29,420 nucleotides of DNA from Russula earlei. Taxonomy: Eukaryota > Basidiomycota > Agaricomycetes > Russulales > Russulaceae. A program made the position numbers and the translations under genes. The notes under the pieces are model-generated. The model was not told the DNA's origin, did not search any database, and worked only from the letters and a program-made list of their open reading frames with translations. The DNA lies in NCBI GenBank assembly GCA_025769875.1, contig JAGFNK010000621.1, positions 1-29,420 of the forward strand, given 5' to 3'. Each line of letters starts with the position of its first letter. Position 1 is the first letter of the stretch. Shown here piece by piece: positions 18,505 through 27,823 of the stretch.

Positions 18505-21117
18505 ATCGACTAGATCCCAGGTACCATTTCTGGCAAGCGCATCTATCTCATACTGACACGCGGCTTTCCATTCATCGGCTGAGTCCGATTCCATCGCTTC
18601 CCGATAAGATACAGGATTTAGCGCCTCGGCTGTCGCTAACAGGGCCGTATGCAATACGCGCCCTCTCCGAGCTGGACGTTCCACGTTGTCCTCACCGAAA
18701 TATCTTGGGTTCGGACGCGGGTTAGCTCTGAGTCTACGAGGCGAGGGTGGACGCGTCATAAAGGTGGGTTGCGGAAGTGCTGGAGGGGTCGGGATAGGAA
18801 TGCGGGACGGGGGAGTATGGTACACTGAAACATTCTGAGGTGTTGCCGCAAGATTTGCAGGAGTTTCCGGAGGCGCGCGGCCATCCGGTTGGTGAGGGAC
18901 AGGTTCCGGGAGGGAAAATGTAATAGGTCCGGCAGGGACCAGGGGTAGCATGGGCAAGGCGGACGGTCCACCGCTTGCCTTTGCTGGGAAGAACGCTTCG
19001 TCGAATGTTACATCACGCGAAAGTACTATTTTCCGGGTGGCTGGATTCCATAGGCGGTAGCCTTTAGATCCTGATTCATAGCCGACGAATGTCATTTCGA
19101 TCGCCTTGGGATCGAGCTTCTTCCGCTTAGCGTCAGGGACATGTACATATGCCCTGCATCCAAAAACTCGGAAGTAAGAGACGTCCGGGATGTGTCCAGA
19201 GTCCCACAATTCATGAGGGGTGCGCCAACCGAGAACGCGAGTGGGCGTGCGATTGTGAATGTGAACTGCAGCATCAGTAGCCAGTTCCCAAAACCCGAGA
19301 GTAAGACCGGCGCTGTGTATCATGGCGCGCATCTTGTCTTCCAGGGTCCGGTTCCATCGCTCCGCTAATCCGTTCTGTTGTGGGGAACCCGGCATCGTTA
19401 ATTTGTGCTCGATCCCCTTCTGCGTTAGTACCGATCTAAGGGCGCCCGACATGTATTCTCCACCGCGATCCGAGTGCAAAGCCTTAACTGTCTCGCTTGT
19501 TTGATTTTCAGCCCAAGCCATATATTTCTTGAAGGCGTCTGCACACTGATCTTTTGTTTTGAGAAAGTACACTACTCCAAAGCGGGAGTAGTCGTCGATA
19601 AATGTCGCGAAGTAACTTGCGCCCCGGATAGACCGGACTTGCATCGGACCGGCTAGATCGCTGTGTACGATTTGCAATCTCCGTTCCGAGTGTTTAGAGG
19701 AACCCGAGAAAGGAAGTCTCGGCTGCTTGCCGAGTTGACACCCTGGGCAAGGGGCGAGATCCTTGTCGGTTGAGCTAAGCGAAATTCCATTAACGGAATC
19801 GCTGTAACGTATGAGTGCGTTCTGGGACATATGTCCCATCCGCTGATGCCAGATGTCGAGTGATAGCGCACCACTCTGCGCATGTAGGGACGGAATGGAT
19901 AGGTCAAACCAGAATAGATTATTCTCCATGTACCCTTGCATGATCTTCCGATCTTTGATGTGGATCTGGAAGCCATCTTTAGTGAATGTTATTTGACCCC
20001 CCTTCCGGAGTAGCGCTGACACTGAGAAGTACCGCGCGTCGGCTTCCGGAACATGCATAACATCTGAAAGGGTCAATTGAACATCCCCAGTTCCTCCTGA
20101 CGGCCTGACGGAAACCGATCCAGTCCCAATCTGTGAGATGACAGCATGACCTCCAAGACTAACAGATCCGGACGCTGGAGCCCAAGAAATGAAGTCGGAG
20201 CGGAATGGCGTAATATGATGAGTCGCTCCGGAATCAACCATCCAACGGGATCGGGCTGTCGCGTAGAGAGAAACACGTATTTCATTATCATCATCCGATA
20301 CTTCGGTAATAGTGGCAGTAGTCTCCACTATGTGCGTGTTGACTTTGGACGTCTGAGCACCTCCTGCAGCCCCCTGTCTTTTCTTCGCCTTCTCCTCCTC
20401 ATCCTTCTTTTTCTTCCTGCACTCCGGTGACTTGTGTCCGAGTTTCTGACAATAGTAACACTTTATTTTGGACTTGTCTTTGTCCTTCTTTACTGGAGCG
20501 ACTTTATTGAGGGACGCGGAGGGGCCGGCCCGGCGACCTTCCTCATTGAGGATCTGTTCCTGGATCGTTTGCAGGGAAAGATCTTTTGGAGCGCCAGCCG
20601 TGAGAATAGTCGAGGCGACAGCTGAGTAAGCGTCGGGTAACGCTTTGATCAGAATGAAGCTAAATTGAAGATCAGAAATCTTCATATCATTGTTTTGGAG
20701 AGTGTTCTGCGCGTCATTAAGTTTCTGTAATTGTGGAAGCATTGGGGTAGCGTCGTCTAGGGCCGTTCCTATCAGGGAGACCCAGCTATTGAAGGCGGCC
20801 ATAGACCCCATGCCTCCGTATGCACGCTTTAGTTCCTCCCATTTGTCTTTGCACGATTTGAACTTAGTATCATCGGAAACTGCCAGCAAGATGACTTTCT
20901 GCACATAGACCTCAAAGACTCCAAGGAGGACCTGCTCCTCCGAGTCCCAAGCTGTATCCGGAGGGGACGGCAGGGAATCCATGATATGATGCCTAAATCC
21001 GTTCATTCGGCAAACTGCGAGTATGCGTGAAGACCAAGTGGACCAATTAGACCCATCGAAGATCTCCATTGTGACTCTGGGTGGGAACGTAAAAATTGAG
21101 GGTGCCATGTGATTCAA
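18505..21117 (-). CDS. Copia Gag-protease-integrase (RT missing)
   Basis: 871 codons remain fully open. From the ATG at 21117: a Copia-type Gag region (about 15-200), a CCHC knuckle CYYCQKLGHKSPEC (220-233), protease WMVDSGATHH with D295, a pre-integrase HHCC domain (H424/H429, C457/C460), and an integrase core D487-D550-E586 with 35 residues between the last two. A proline-rich linker (about 710-800) leads to the RT lead-in around 845-871. After D871 the sequence ceases to resemble Copia, yet the frame continues into the neighbouring gene's exon. Codons are CpG-rich and undamaged, unlike the older elements to the left, so the insertion is young or the frame has been kept. Confidence 0.9.
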
Positions 21118-21157
21118 TTAGGTAAATGAGGTGATAAAACCAATCTGGGCAAGTGGA

Positions 21158-21173
21158 GCAAATACGCGTGCCA
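21158..21173 (-). other. Primer-binding site of Copia
   Basis: Two bases after the LTR end the coding strand reads TGGCACGCGTATTTG, in the same position (TC, then TGG) as in Gypsy A. The primer tRNA is not identified. Confidence 0.45.
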
Positions 21174-21175
21174 GA

Positions 21176-21748
21176 TGTTAGAAATCCGATCAGTACCCCT
21201 GACGCGTGGGTCAAAACTTCGATCCAAGTACCAAAAGTGTGGGGTGTCGTTCTGACGAACAGTGGCTTGTGAAGGAGAGAGAATGTGTCGATAGACTGTG
21301 TGAGCTTGTGTGTGGATTTCTGTCTTGGGAATTCAGTATTGGGCAGGGCCCATAACCTGTTGAATCGCGCAGTGATAAGGTAGATTAGATCGTAATAGAT
21401 CTAATAAAAATGATATTCAGTTTCTGTGAGACGAAACTTTTGTGTCATATTTACCTAATAAAAATGATACTACAACGCGTAATCAGCTACTGATAAGATC
21501 GTGAGATAGTAAGTACTCACTTCAGTTTCTGTGAGACGAAACTGAAGTATCTACTGTATGTACGACGCTCTTAAGTATCTGAGAGTGTCCCTAATTATTT
21601 TGTCTATAGTAACTATCAAATTGTTTTCACGATCGCTATGTGCTAGCTACCGATTGTCTTAGATCATACTATCAATTTTGTTATCGTACGCGTTTCATCA
21701 ATTGAGCTGAAATGCTTATGTGGTCCGGGCCTGTGGGCCGCCCGGACA
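21176..21748 (-). repeat. 5' LTR of Copia
   Basis: The inner edge TGTTAG (21176) is set by the adjacent primer site. The outer edge CCCGGACA (21748) is a best guess from the TGT...ACA rule and an 8-bp inverted pair (GTCCGGGC 21723-21730 / GCCCGGAC 21740-21747). The LTR contains duplicated segments and a strong hairpin (separate entry). With no 3' LTR, length (573 bp) and outer edge are unproven. Confidence 0.5.
21401..21547. repeat. Duplications and hairpin in the Copia LTR
   Basis: CAGTTTCTGTGAGACGAAACT occurs at 21418-21438 and 21523-21543, and CTAATAAAAATGATA at 21401-21415 and 21455-21469. The second 21-mer sits in a perfect 10-bp stem, CTTCAGTTTC (21520-21529) with GAAACTGAAG (21538-21547), around an 8-nt loop. 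Confidence 0.85.
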
Positions 21749-22848
21749 GTTTAGGCCGACGCGTCAACGCTTCGGCTACTCTTTATCTCAACAATACCCC
21801 CACCCTCATGCAACTAGTCCTCATCGCCGCAACGCGAATTCTCACCCCCAGGTTTGCGTCGGACCCTGGTGCTCCCACTCACCTACAGCAGGGCCTTTCA
21901 ACCGAGAAGAGGGTATCGGGGCAGTGAGGCTGGACGAGGTTGGACCGCCGCTCGCGCTCCCGGTGGAGCTAGCGTTCTTCACGACCGGGCACTGGGCGAT
22001 TCTCGCCAGCTTGTGGTGCAAGTCGGCGTTCGTCCTACTCCACGCCCACCTCATATACGCTCTTGCTCCTGCTGCTGATCCTCGACACTTTGGACCCCAC
22101 TGCGCCAACTCGCGTTCACCGCTCCATTCCTCGGCATGGAATGATGCACCATCCGCAGTGGTTCCGACACACATATTCGTGCTCGGCACAAGGGCAAGGA
22201 CCACCGACCACCGACGCATCACAAGACGCACTTGGGTCTTCGCCGGTGCCGAAAATGCCAAGGGTCGGTGGTGGTGCTGGCCTCGCACGCGTGGTCATCG
22301 GCGATTCGCAATACGTTGATGCGCTTATGGTTGGCAGTGCTTGTGAGCCACATGGCTGCAGGGTCATGAGATGGTCTAGAAGGTATTCGTGCCGCGGTAT
22401 ATGCTCTGCTCTTTGAGCTGTGGGTGGGACGCATCGTCAGTTGCATCTCCTTCATATTTGTGCTGCCAGCGTCGAGTGCGAACGCGAGCAGAGGGTCGGC
22501 TGTCGAAGGGGGAACATCAACCATCGCATTTTGTCATCGCATGACCTTTCTTAAAACACCTTATTGGCTTGTTTTTCGGTGTTCGTCTCATTTGACTTGG
22601 AATGTGTCCCAGCACTATATTGTACTAGCTGGATAATCTCGCATGCCTCTATAATTGTGGTGCCATCATTGTTGCAAGCGTCGGTGTTTGCGCCTGAGAA
22701 CATGGAATGTGTGGGGATGAGGATGCATCGGCGAGATCCGCTCGGATCAGGATGGGAGAGTTACGCTCCACAGACAGTGTGCCTCCACTCCTTAATGCCT
22801 CATAGTTACGATGTTTGTTGTCTTACTAAGGAAAGATAGCACTATACT
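21749..22848. other. Unassigned GC-rich region
   Basis: About 1.1 kb between the Copia LTR and the F-box gene. The plus strand has an open frame to 22319 with a hydrophobic part (LAFFTTGHWAILASLW), and another frame near 22424-22636 with VSCISFIFVLPA. Both overlap equally long frames on the minus strand, as GC-rich DNA often produces. A broken membrane-protein gene is possible, but nothing recognisable is conserved. No transposon ends were seen. Confidence 0.4.
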
Positions 22849-24556
22849 TCATGGTGCATGGCAGAGTGAAAACCTCGCTACAGCAAGAGGGGGGAATGGG
22901 GAATGAAGGCGCAAAACACGTCCTAGTCCACTTCCACTACTTACAACCATGTAATGCTCGTGCTGCCCCAGTGCGGGAACAGTGTAATACGGCAAGACCG
23001 TCACGACCTCCTTCACAAACACCATCCCCGAGGAGAACACGGACGGCTCGCAAACCAGTCTCGCGCCCTCTGGCTGCCGCTCGGGATCGATCCCCAGACG
23101 CGTCCGCGCGAGCCTTTCCCCCGCCGTGAGAGCCCGCGACGCGTGCACATTAAGGTCGAGAACCTCCACCCGGCTTTCGCCCGTGGGCTGCAGCACGGGG
23201 CACACCACAAGCGTCCCGTGCACGTATCTGTCGTGAACCGGCCCCACCGAGCCATATTTGCATGAACGTGGGAACACGCAGGCGCGGGGATAGGACGGAG
23301 AAGATGCCCCCTCATCAATCGAAAACTCACCGAAGCCACTGGAACCCGATCGCGAGCACGAAGAAGCGTGTCCCGTTTGGACCCCATTGCTCCCATGGCT
23401 CGTCCGCCGCGCCCACTTCCTCTCGATAGACGTCCATGTATTGCATCAGCGTCCGGTTGTGCACCACGAAACATGCGGGCCGCCAGGTCATGGTGCAGGG
23501 TAAAGACGTGAACTCGCGCATCGCGCCCTGACGCGAACGGCATGTTGGCCGGTGGGCATGCGAGGAACGGGCCCGTCGTCGTCGTCAGCTCGAGCAGCCC
23601 GCGATGATTGTACGGTGGGGGGAGGTGCAGCGTGGCGACGTGCAGCGGCCGCTTGGGAGAGGACGAGTTTGCAAAACTGTAGATCCGGCTCTCGCCGCCG
23701 TCCTTGAGCGTCGTGACCATGTACACCTGCGGTGACAGGAAGGAAAAGTCCCAGATGCGCTCGGGAGCCTGGTTGTCTTGAATGAACCGAGGAATAAATA
23801 TATATATCACGAGTGGGTTGAAAGGCGAGACACGGCGACGGAAGGACGCACGACGAGTTCCTCTCCGGTCATCCAGTTCCAGATGAGCACACCATGAAAT
23901 GGCATCCAAAAGTACATCCCCACGACATCTTCGACGATCTGTATCATGCACCCATGAACCGGCCCCAGCCCATGCCAACACAGCACGGGGTTCCTCGCGG
24001 CCAGGTGGGGAGCGATGGCGCCGGCGCTGAGCTTCCTGAGGTGCACGCGGATGTCCGCGGCCGCGGCGGAGGTGCTGGTGCTGGCGATGGGACCGACCGC
24101 GGGACGGTGCTCGAGGAGGACGATGAGTTCCTGGGCGGGGTCGAGCGCAAAATCCTTGGTGCGCACGCCGAGGTCGTCCACGACGAGGCGCGTCTCACCC
24201 GCCGCGTTGCTCGGCAACCACGAGGCGACGAGCCTGCGCGCGGCGCCGAACTCCTCGAGCGCCTTGGCGAACAGGCCCCCCACGAGCTCGTACGCGTGGA
24301 AATGCCCCGCTAGTGCCACCGCGGCTCGTCGGCTAGGGCGCAGGGCTCGCCAGGCGGCGCGCCGCTCGAGCAGGAGCTCCATTCGTGCGGCGGTCGTCGA
24401 GGCGGGTCCACCCGATGGTCCATCCACGAGCCCGTCTGCCGCTAGCTCGATGCGGTATTGGAGGAGGAGGGAGGAGGTGATGAGGGCGTGGAACTGCTTG
24501 CAAACGTCGTAAAGAGGTAAGTGAGTGTGGGAGTGCAGAAGATCGGAGGATGGAGA

Positions 24557-25736
24557 TGTTGGACGTGCAGCCGCTAAGTGCCGCGCGAACGGACAATCCG
24601 GACCGTACGTGTAAATAATTAGAATAATTTGGTTATCGCATTCGTGGGGGCTCCTTGAACCGCTACCACCACCAGGTGCGGATTTTCCCACGGTAAAACC
24701 GGGGCAAGGATGGGCAACAATGAAGACAACAGTGGGCTCTGCAAGGTCAGAACCACCCATCTGAGCCATGGCCAACAACGGCCCCCGACAAAGACAATAA
24801 CACTACATCCCTACATTAAACTGCCTACCCCAGTAAAGCATTACCACTAAACAGTGATACAAATATAACATGACGCCTGAACTACCATGCCTACAACCCC
24901 CATTGGGTCAGTCAACACGCCCACCCTCTACAATGGACTCCCATGTGGGATCCCACCCTCCCACTGAGAACAGAATGCTACACTCACAGCCAACCTGCCA
25001 ACCACTCCCTCCTACCCCATCCTCCATGCCACCACACCACACCCATGCCACTATGAGGCCTTTTCACTTCCAATTCCCGCCCTCAGTTCCCTTTCATCCA
25101 ATGAAACTCAGCTCCCTTTGTTACCCCTTCACACAGAACTCGCCTCCGCAACTTCCCCCCCTCTCTCCCCCCCCCAGTGCGAGGTGGTTATGTATCATCA
25201 ACACGAGACATACTGACGACAAAATTACCACAACCAAAATTAAAAGAGATAAAGGGTCCTGCCAATTAGTTAAGGATACCTGGGAACACCTCCTCAAGAA
25301 AACCATGGAACTCCCAATGAACTGGCTCTCATTCCGTGAGGTTTTAGTGGGTAGGAGGTCACCTTAGCCCCGCCCCCCAGGCTAGGTGCCCTGAGTCCCA
25401 CACTGTCCCCTAATGGGGTTGTGCATAAGCGCATTTTACCCTCCCACCTGGTCCACGCACCAGCTACAGCGCGTTAGATAGGGCTGAACCTTTTTCTCCT
25501 GCTATCTAACACTTATTCTAAGTAGTTACCATACTTAACTACCAGAATAAAACGCTTTCCAAAAAAAAAAAAAAAGTTATCGCGTTTCCTCAGTCTTTTA
25601 CACACAAGACTGAGGTCAGTACTACACATTCCTTTAAAACTAATACTGTACATAGCTATCATTCCTATAGGCTAGATAACTAACCAATATAGTCTTTCAC
25701 ACACAAGACTGAGCTATCATTCCTATAGCTCCAACA
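24557..25736. repeat. Solo LTR (236 bp without its insertion)
   Basis: The sequence runs from TGTTGGACG to CTCCAACA, with 6-bp inverted ends (TGTTGG/CCAACA), and is flanked by GGAGA on both sides (24552-24556 and 25737-25741). No internal retroelement sequence is present, so it is a solo LTR left by LTR-LTR recombination. A LINE-derived piece sits inside it at 24640-25575. Two hairpins with 8-nt loops occur: CTCAGTCTT/AAGACTGAG (25589-25614) and AGTCTT/AAGACT (25691-25710). Confidence 0.85.
24640..25575 (+). mobile_element. Short LINE-derived insertion with poly(A) tail
   Basis: A 936-bp retroposon lies in the solo LTR, flanked by GTTATCGC (24632-24639 and 25576-25583) and ending in 15 A. 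From about 25178 on it encodes the C-terminus of the LINE at 26776-27462 (IKRDKGSCQLVKDTWEHLL, then REVLVGRR, ending near 25367), followed by a related 3' UTR with AATAAA at 25546-25551. The first 540 bp do not match the LINE sequence visible in this window. They contain a proline-rich frame and may be LINE 5' UTR/ORF1. It cannot code for its own reverse transcriptase. Confidence 0.8.
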
Positions 25737-25895
25737 GGAGAGGTGGTCGAGGTGAGTGAGGATCTCGGAGAGAATCTCGAGGGGCAGGTCAAGCAAGCTC
25801 AGCTTCATTCGTGTCATTGATGTTCAACAAAACACAGAAATCCAAATACCGGAAATGTTTCTTTGATTGGCTTCTCCCGAAAATTATAAATCTAT

Positions 25896-26266
25896 TCACT
25901 CTTTGCTCTCCCTGCTTTGCCTGTGATGCAACTCGAGCCCTTCCTCTGATGTGAAGAACTGGTGCGACCACTCATCAAGATCGTCATCAGAAAAGCCAAG
26001 ACATCTCTTTCTCACCTTTTTGTGCGTTTTGCAGTACCAGCACTTGGCCTCTATGTGTTGCAATTTGGCCTCATCAGAAACAAATGCCAGTCGCAGTCCT
26101 TACAGTAGTGGTGTTTTGCGCAATCTGTGTAATGTTGCTCTAGACTCTCGCTGGCAAAGTCGAGGTCGCAAGAGTCGCAGAGCCAGTGACTGTGCGAGTC
26201 CTCTCTGTGCTGTTCGTAGGCCCGATCGTACGGAAACGACCTCTCGCAACGCTCACAGTACACCAT
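25896..26266 (-). pseudogene. Small C2H2 zinc-finger protein, frameshifted
   Basis: The ATG at 26266 starts MVYCERCERSFPYDRAYEQH, followed by WLCDSCDLDFASESLEQH and HHYCKDC, a chain of CxxC...H units as in fungal C2H2 proteins that bind nucleic acid. After about residue 59 the expected continuation (FVSDEAKLQHIEAKCWYC, then EWSHQFFTSEEGLELHH) is in the next frame and reaches TGA at 25896-25898. One base seems missing or extra near 26085, so the original frame ends early after RPNCNT. The F-box gene starts 79 bp downstream on the same strand. A real gene with an assembly error is as likely as a pseudogene. The finger type and target are not known. Confidence 0.65.
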
Positions 26267-26464
26267 TTCATATTGTGGGGGATTTCAAGAGTGGGAGAGG
26301 GTCGGGCGAGATTGTGAGGGCGTAGGTGTGGGTGGCAACCCCATCAACTCGGCCGTCATATAAATGATATTTGGCGTTGTGCACTGCGGGGAACAGGTGA
26401 AGAAAGTTTCTCAATGACTTGTCGTGCGAATGCGCGGTTGGGGAGCCAGTAGGTGCAACTGCGC
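26267..26464. other. Upstream region of the zinc-finger gene
   Basis: About 200 bp with no frame or repeat. A TTTATATG near 26350-26360 on the minus strand could be a TATA element for the zinc-finger gene. Nothing else was seen. Confidence 0.3.
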
Positions 26465-26537
26465 TTTTTTTTTTTTGAAAGCGCTTTATCTACGGACTTA
26501 GACTACCGGGAATAAGTCACTGCGTATTCAAGCAGTA

Positions 26538-26539
<2 letters not shown>
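26465..26539 (-). repeat. Truncated LINE 3' end
   Basis: Twelve T (26465-26476), followed by a stretch whose minus strand resembles the last bases of the adjacent LINE (GACTTAGACTAC in both on the plus strand). It is the tail of another LINE copy, cut off at the next poly-T tract. Confidence 0.7.
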
Positions 26540-26575
<36 letters not shown>

Positions 26576-26583
26576 GAAAGTGC

Positions 26584-26589
26584 TTTATT
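26584..26589 (-). terminator. LINE polyadenylation signal
   Basis: On the minus strand AATAAA lies 9 nt before the poly(A) tail of the LINE. The plus-strand LINE derivative has AATAAA in the matching place. Confidence 0.65.
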
Positions 26590-26775
26590 CGGAGTTATCT
26601 ATGAACTTAGACTACTCAGAATAGTTATTAGATAGCAGGAGAAAACAGATCAGCCCTATCCAATACGCTGTAGCCAGCGCGGGGGCCGGGAGGGGGCGAG
26701 GATAAATGCACTTACACACGTCCCCGGGTATGGGGACAGTGTGGGACTCAGGGTGTGTAGTCAAGGGGGAATGAC

Positions 26776-27462
26776 TTACTTTAACCTTCTACCCACTAAA
26801 ACCTCACGATTAGATATCCAGTCATTTGGGAGGTCCATGTTTTTTCGAAGGACATGTTCCCAGGTGTCCCTAACAACATTGAGGGCCCTCTTATCACCTT
26901 TTATAAGGGTAGCGTTAATTCTGTCGTTGGTGAGTCTCATGTTAATGGCATGAAACCACCGGGTGCGGACTTCTTGCTCTGAGTGGGAGCGTTCACTTAT
27001 CACTCGTTCGCACCTTATGACCCATACAAGATGGGCCACTTCGGAGATTAGTATCTGGAGGAGCCTTGCAGCTCCTTTCGGGGGGTGTCCATTGGGATGG
27101 GGTGAATTTAGGTTTGGGGGGTTAGCAGGAAGAGGGGGGGACAGGCATCCGCAGCCTAGGATAGTTCCTAAGTTGATGTTTGGCCAGTGGTCTGGCTCGT
27201 ATGGCCAAAGTTCATTTGCCAGGGTCCAGATGGTGGGAGTTGGGGTGGCGCTGCAGCGAACGAGGATGTGATCCATCGATTCTGTAACATTGCATGTTGT
27301 ACAGTACTCACGGGCTTTGTAGTTCAGGATATTTCTCCAGTATGGTCCTATTCTCTGGGTTGCGTGCATGGTGTTATATAGGAATTGTTGGACTTTTATT
27401 CTCAGGGAGCGCTTCCTCATGGAATTCCAAATGGACGAGTCGGTTTCAAGGGAGCTGGTATA
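26776..27462 (-). CDS. LINE polyprotein, C-terminal zinc region
   Basis: The frame continues the RNase H segment across the Tc1 insertion and ends at 26776 with REVLVGRRLK. It has a basic start (NSMRKRSLRIKVQQFLYNTM) and a zinc-type motif C-x2-C-x8-H-x4-C (CTTCNVTESMDHILVRC), as in the zf-RVT domain after RNase H in many LINEs, then a proline-rich spacer and a helix-rich tail (WEHVLRKNMDLPNDW). The zinc motif is thought to aid RNA binding. Reading to the right of 27462 at this locus is Tc1 repeat, not LINE. Confidence 0.8.
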   Translation of the reverse strand, partial: YTSSLETDSSIWNSMRKRSLRIKVQQFLYNTMHATQRIGPYWRNILNYKAREYCTTCNVTESMDHILVRCSATPTPTIWTLANELWPYEPDHWPNINLGTILGCGCLSPPLPANPPNLNSPHPNGHPPKGAARLLQILISEVAHLVWVIRCERVISERSHSEQEVRTRWFHAINMRLTNDRINATLIKGDKRALNVVRDTWEHVLRKNMDLPNDWISNREVLVGRRLK

Positions 27463-27679
27463 CAGTGACCCCAAAAACTGTTCAAATGTTTTGTACATTT
27501 TCATTGTATTAACCATATCTAGAGAACCACTCCAGCTAATAATATGTAACTAGGTTTGTTTTCAAGCTCTACATCATAGCTTTGTATTGGTATACGTTAT
27601 ACAGCGTAGGCATAATTATTTAGGAAGATATAAGGTATGTTTGCTGGTGTACCCATTTGAACAATTTTTTGGCCTTGGT
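27463..27679. repeat. Left terminal inverted repeat, Tc1 copy 2
   Basis: 217 bp from CAGTGACCCC to GGCCTTGGT. It bears CCAAAAACTGTTCAAATG near its outer edge (27471-27488) and the same motif inverted, with one difference and one extra base, near its inner edge (27654-27672). Each is a candidate transposase site. Confidence 0.9.
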
Positions 27680-27823
27680 TAGTGAATTCATTATTTCTCA
27701 GATTGAGATTCATATTCTTTCCCCAGAGGGCTAAAATTGAACATGGAGGTCATGTGACCTATGATAAACTCAAACCATGTGCAAATAAGCCAAAACAGCT
27801 GCTTCTTTTTTACCAACAACATC

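Larger units (their letters stand above)
18505..21748 (-). mobile_element. Copia retrotransposon, 3'-truncated
   Basis: A Ty1/Copia element in minus orientation: 5' LTR, primer site, and Gag-protease-integrase. The order of integrase before RT identifies Copia. It stops at the very start of the RT domain (EWKAACQYEIDALARNGTWDLVD), and RT, RNase H and the 3' LTR are absent. The left edge joins the DUF6532 gene. With one end gone, no target duplication can be tested. Confidence 0.85.
22849..25817 (-). pseudogene. F-box protein gene, split by a solo LTR
   Basis: F-box proteins link targets to SCF ubiquitin ligase through Skp1. Exon 1 starts at the ATG at 25817 (or 25808) with LLDLPLEILSEILTHLDHLS, is interrupted by a solo LTR at 24557-25736, and resumes with VCKQFHALITSSLLLQYRIEL to 23852. 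Exon 2 (23768-23331) holds PERIWDFSFLSPQVYMVTTL and ends EQWGPNGTRFFVLAIGFQWL. Exon 3 (23227-22849) begins YVHGTLVV and has VVTVLPYY. Introns are 83 and 103 nt. The RYVHG and WGP.NTR.F blocks are as I remember from the large Agaricomycete F-box family. An extra T in the run at 23469-23471 shifts frame in exon 2, and the two sides of the LTR site are in different frames. Almost certainly inactive as read. Confidence 0.8.

Noticed and set aside
18417..18725. Plus-strand frame opposite Copia
   Set aside because: It is antisense to the conserved Copia coding sequence with no recognisable motif.
23894..24512. Long plus-strand frames opposite the F-box gene
   Set aside because: They mirror GC-rich F-box exon 1; the minus strand has the F-box motifs and consistent splice sites.
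24639..24778. N-terminal extension of the F-box frame
   Set aside because: This part lies in the LINE insertion and the solo LTR, outside the original gene, whose start is at 25817.
24870..25367. 165-codon plus-strand frame as a separate gene
   Set aside because: Its last third is the LINE C-terminus and it ends in a LINE 3' UTR, so it is part of the retroposon.
25589..25710. CRISPR-like spaced repeats
   Set aside because: Only two imperfect copies inside a fungal LTR; they are hairpins, not an array.
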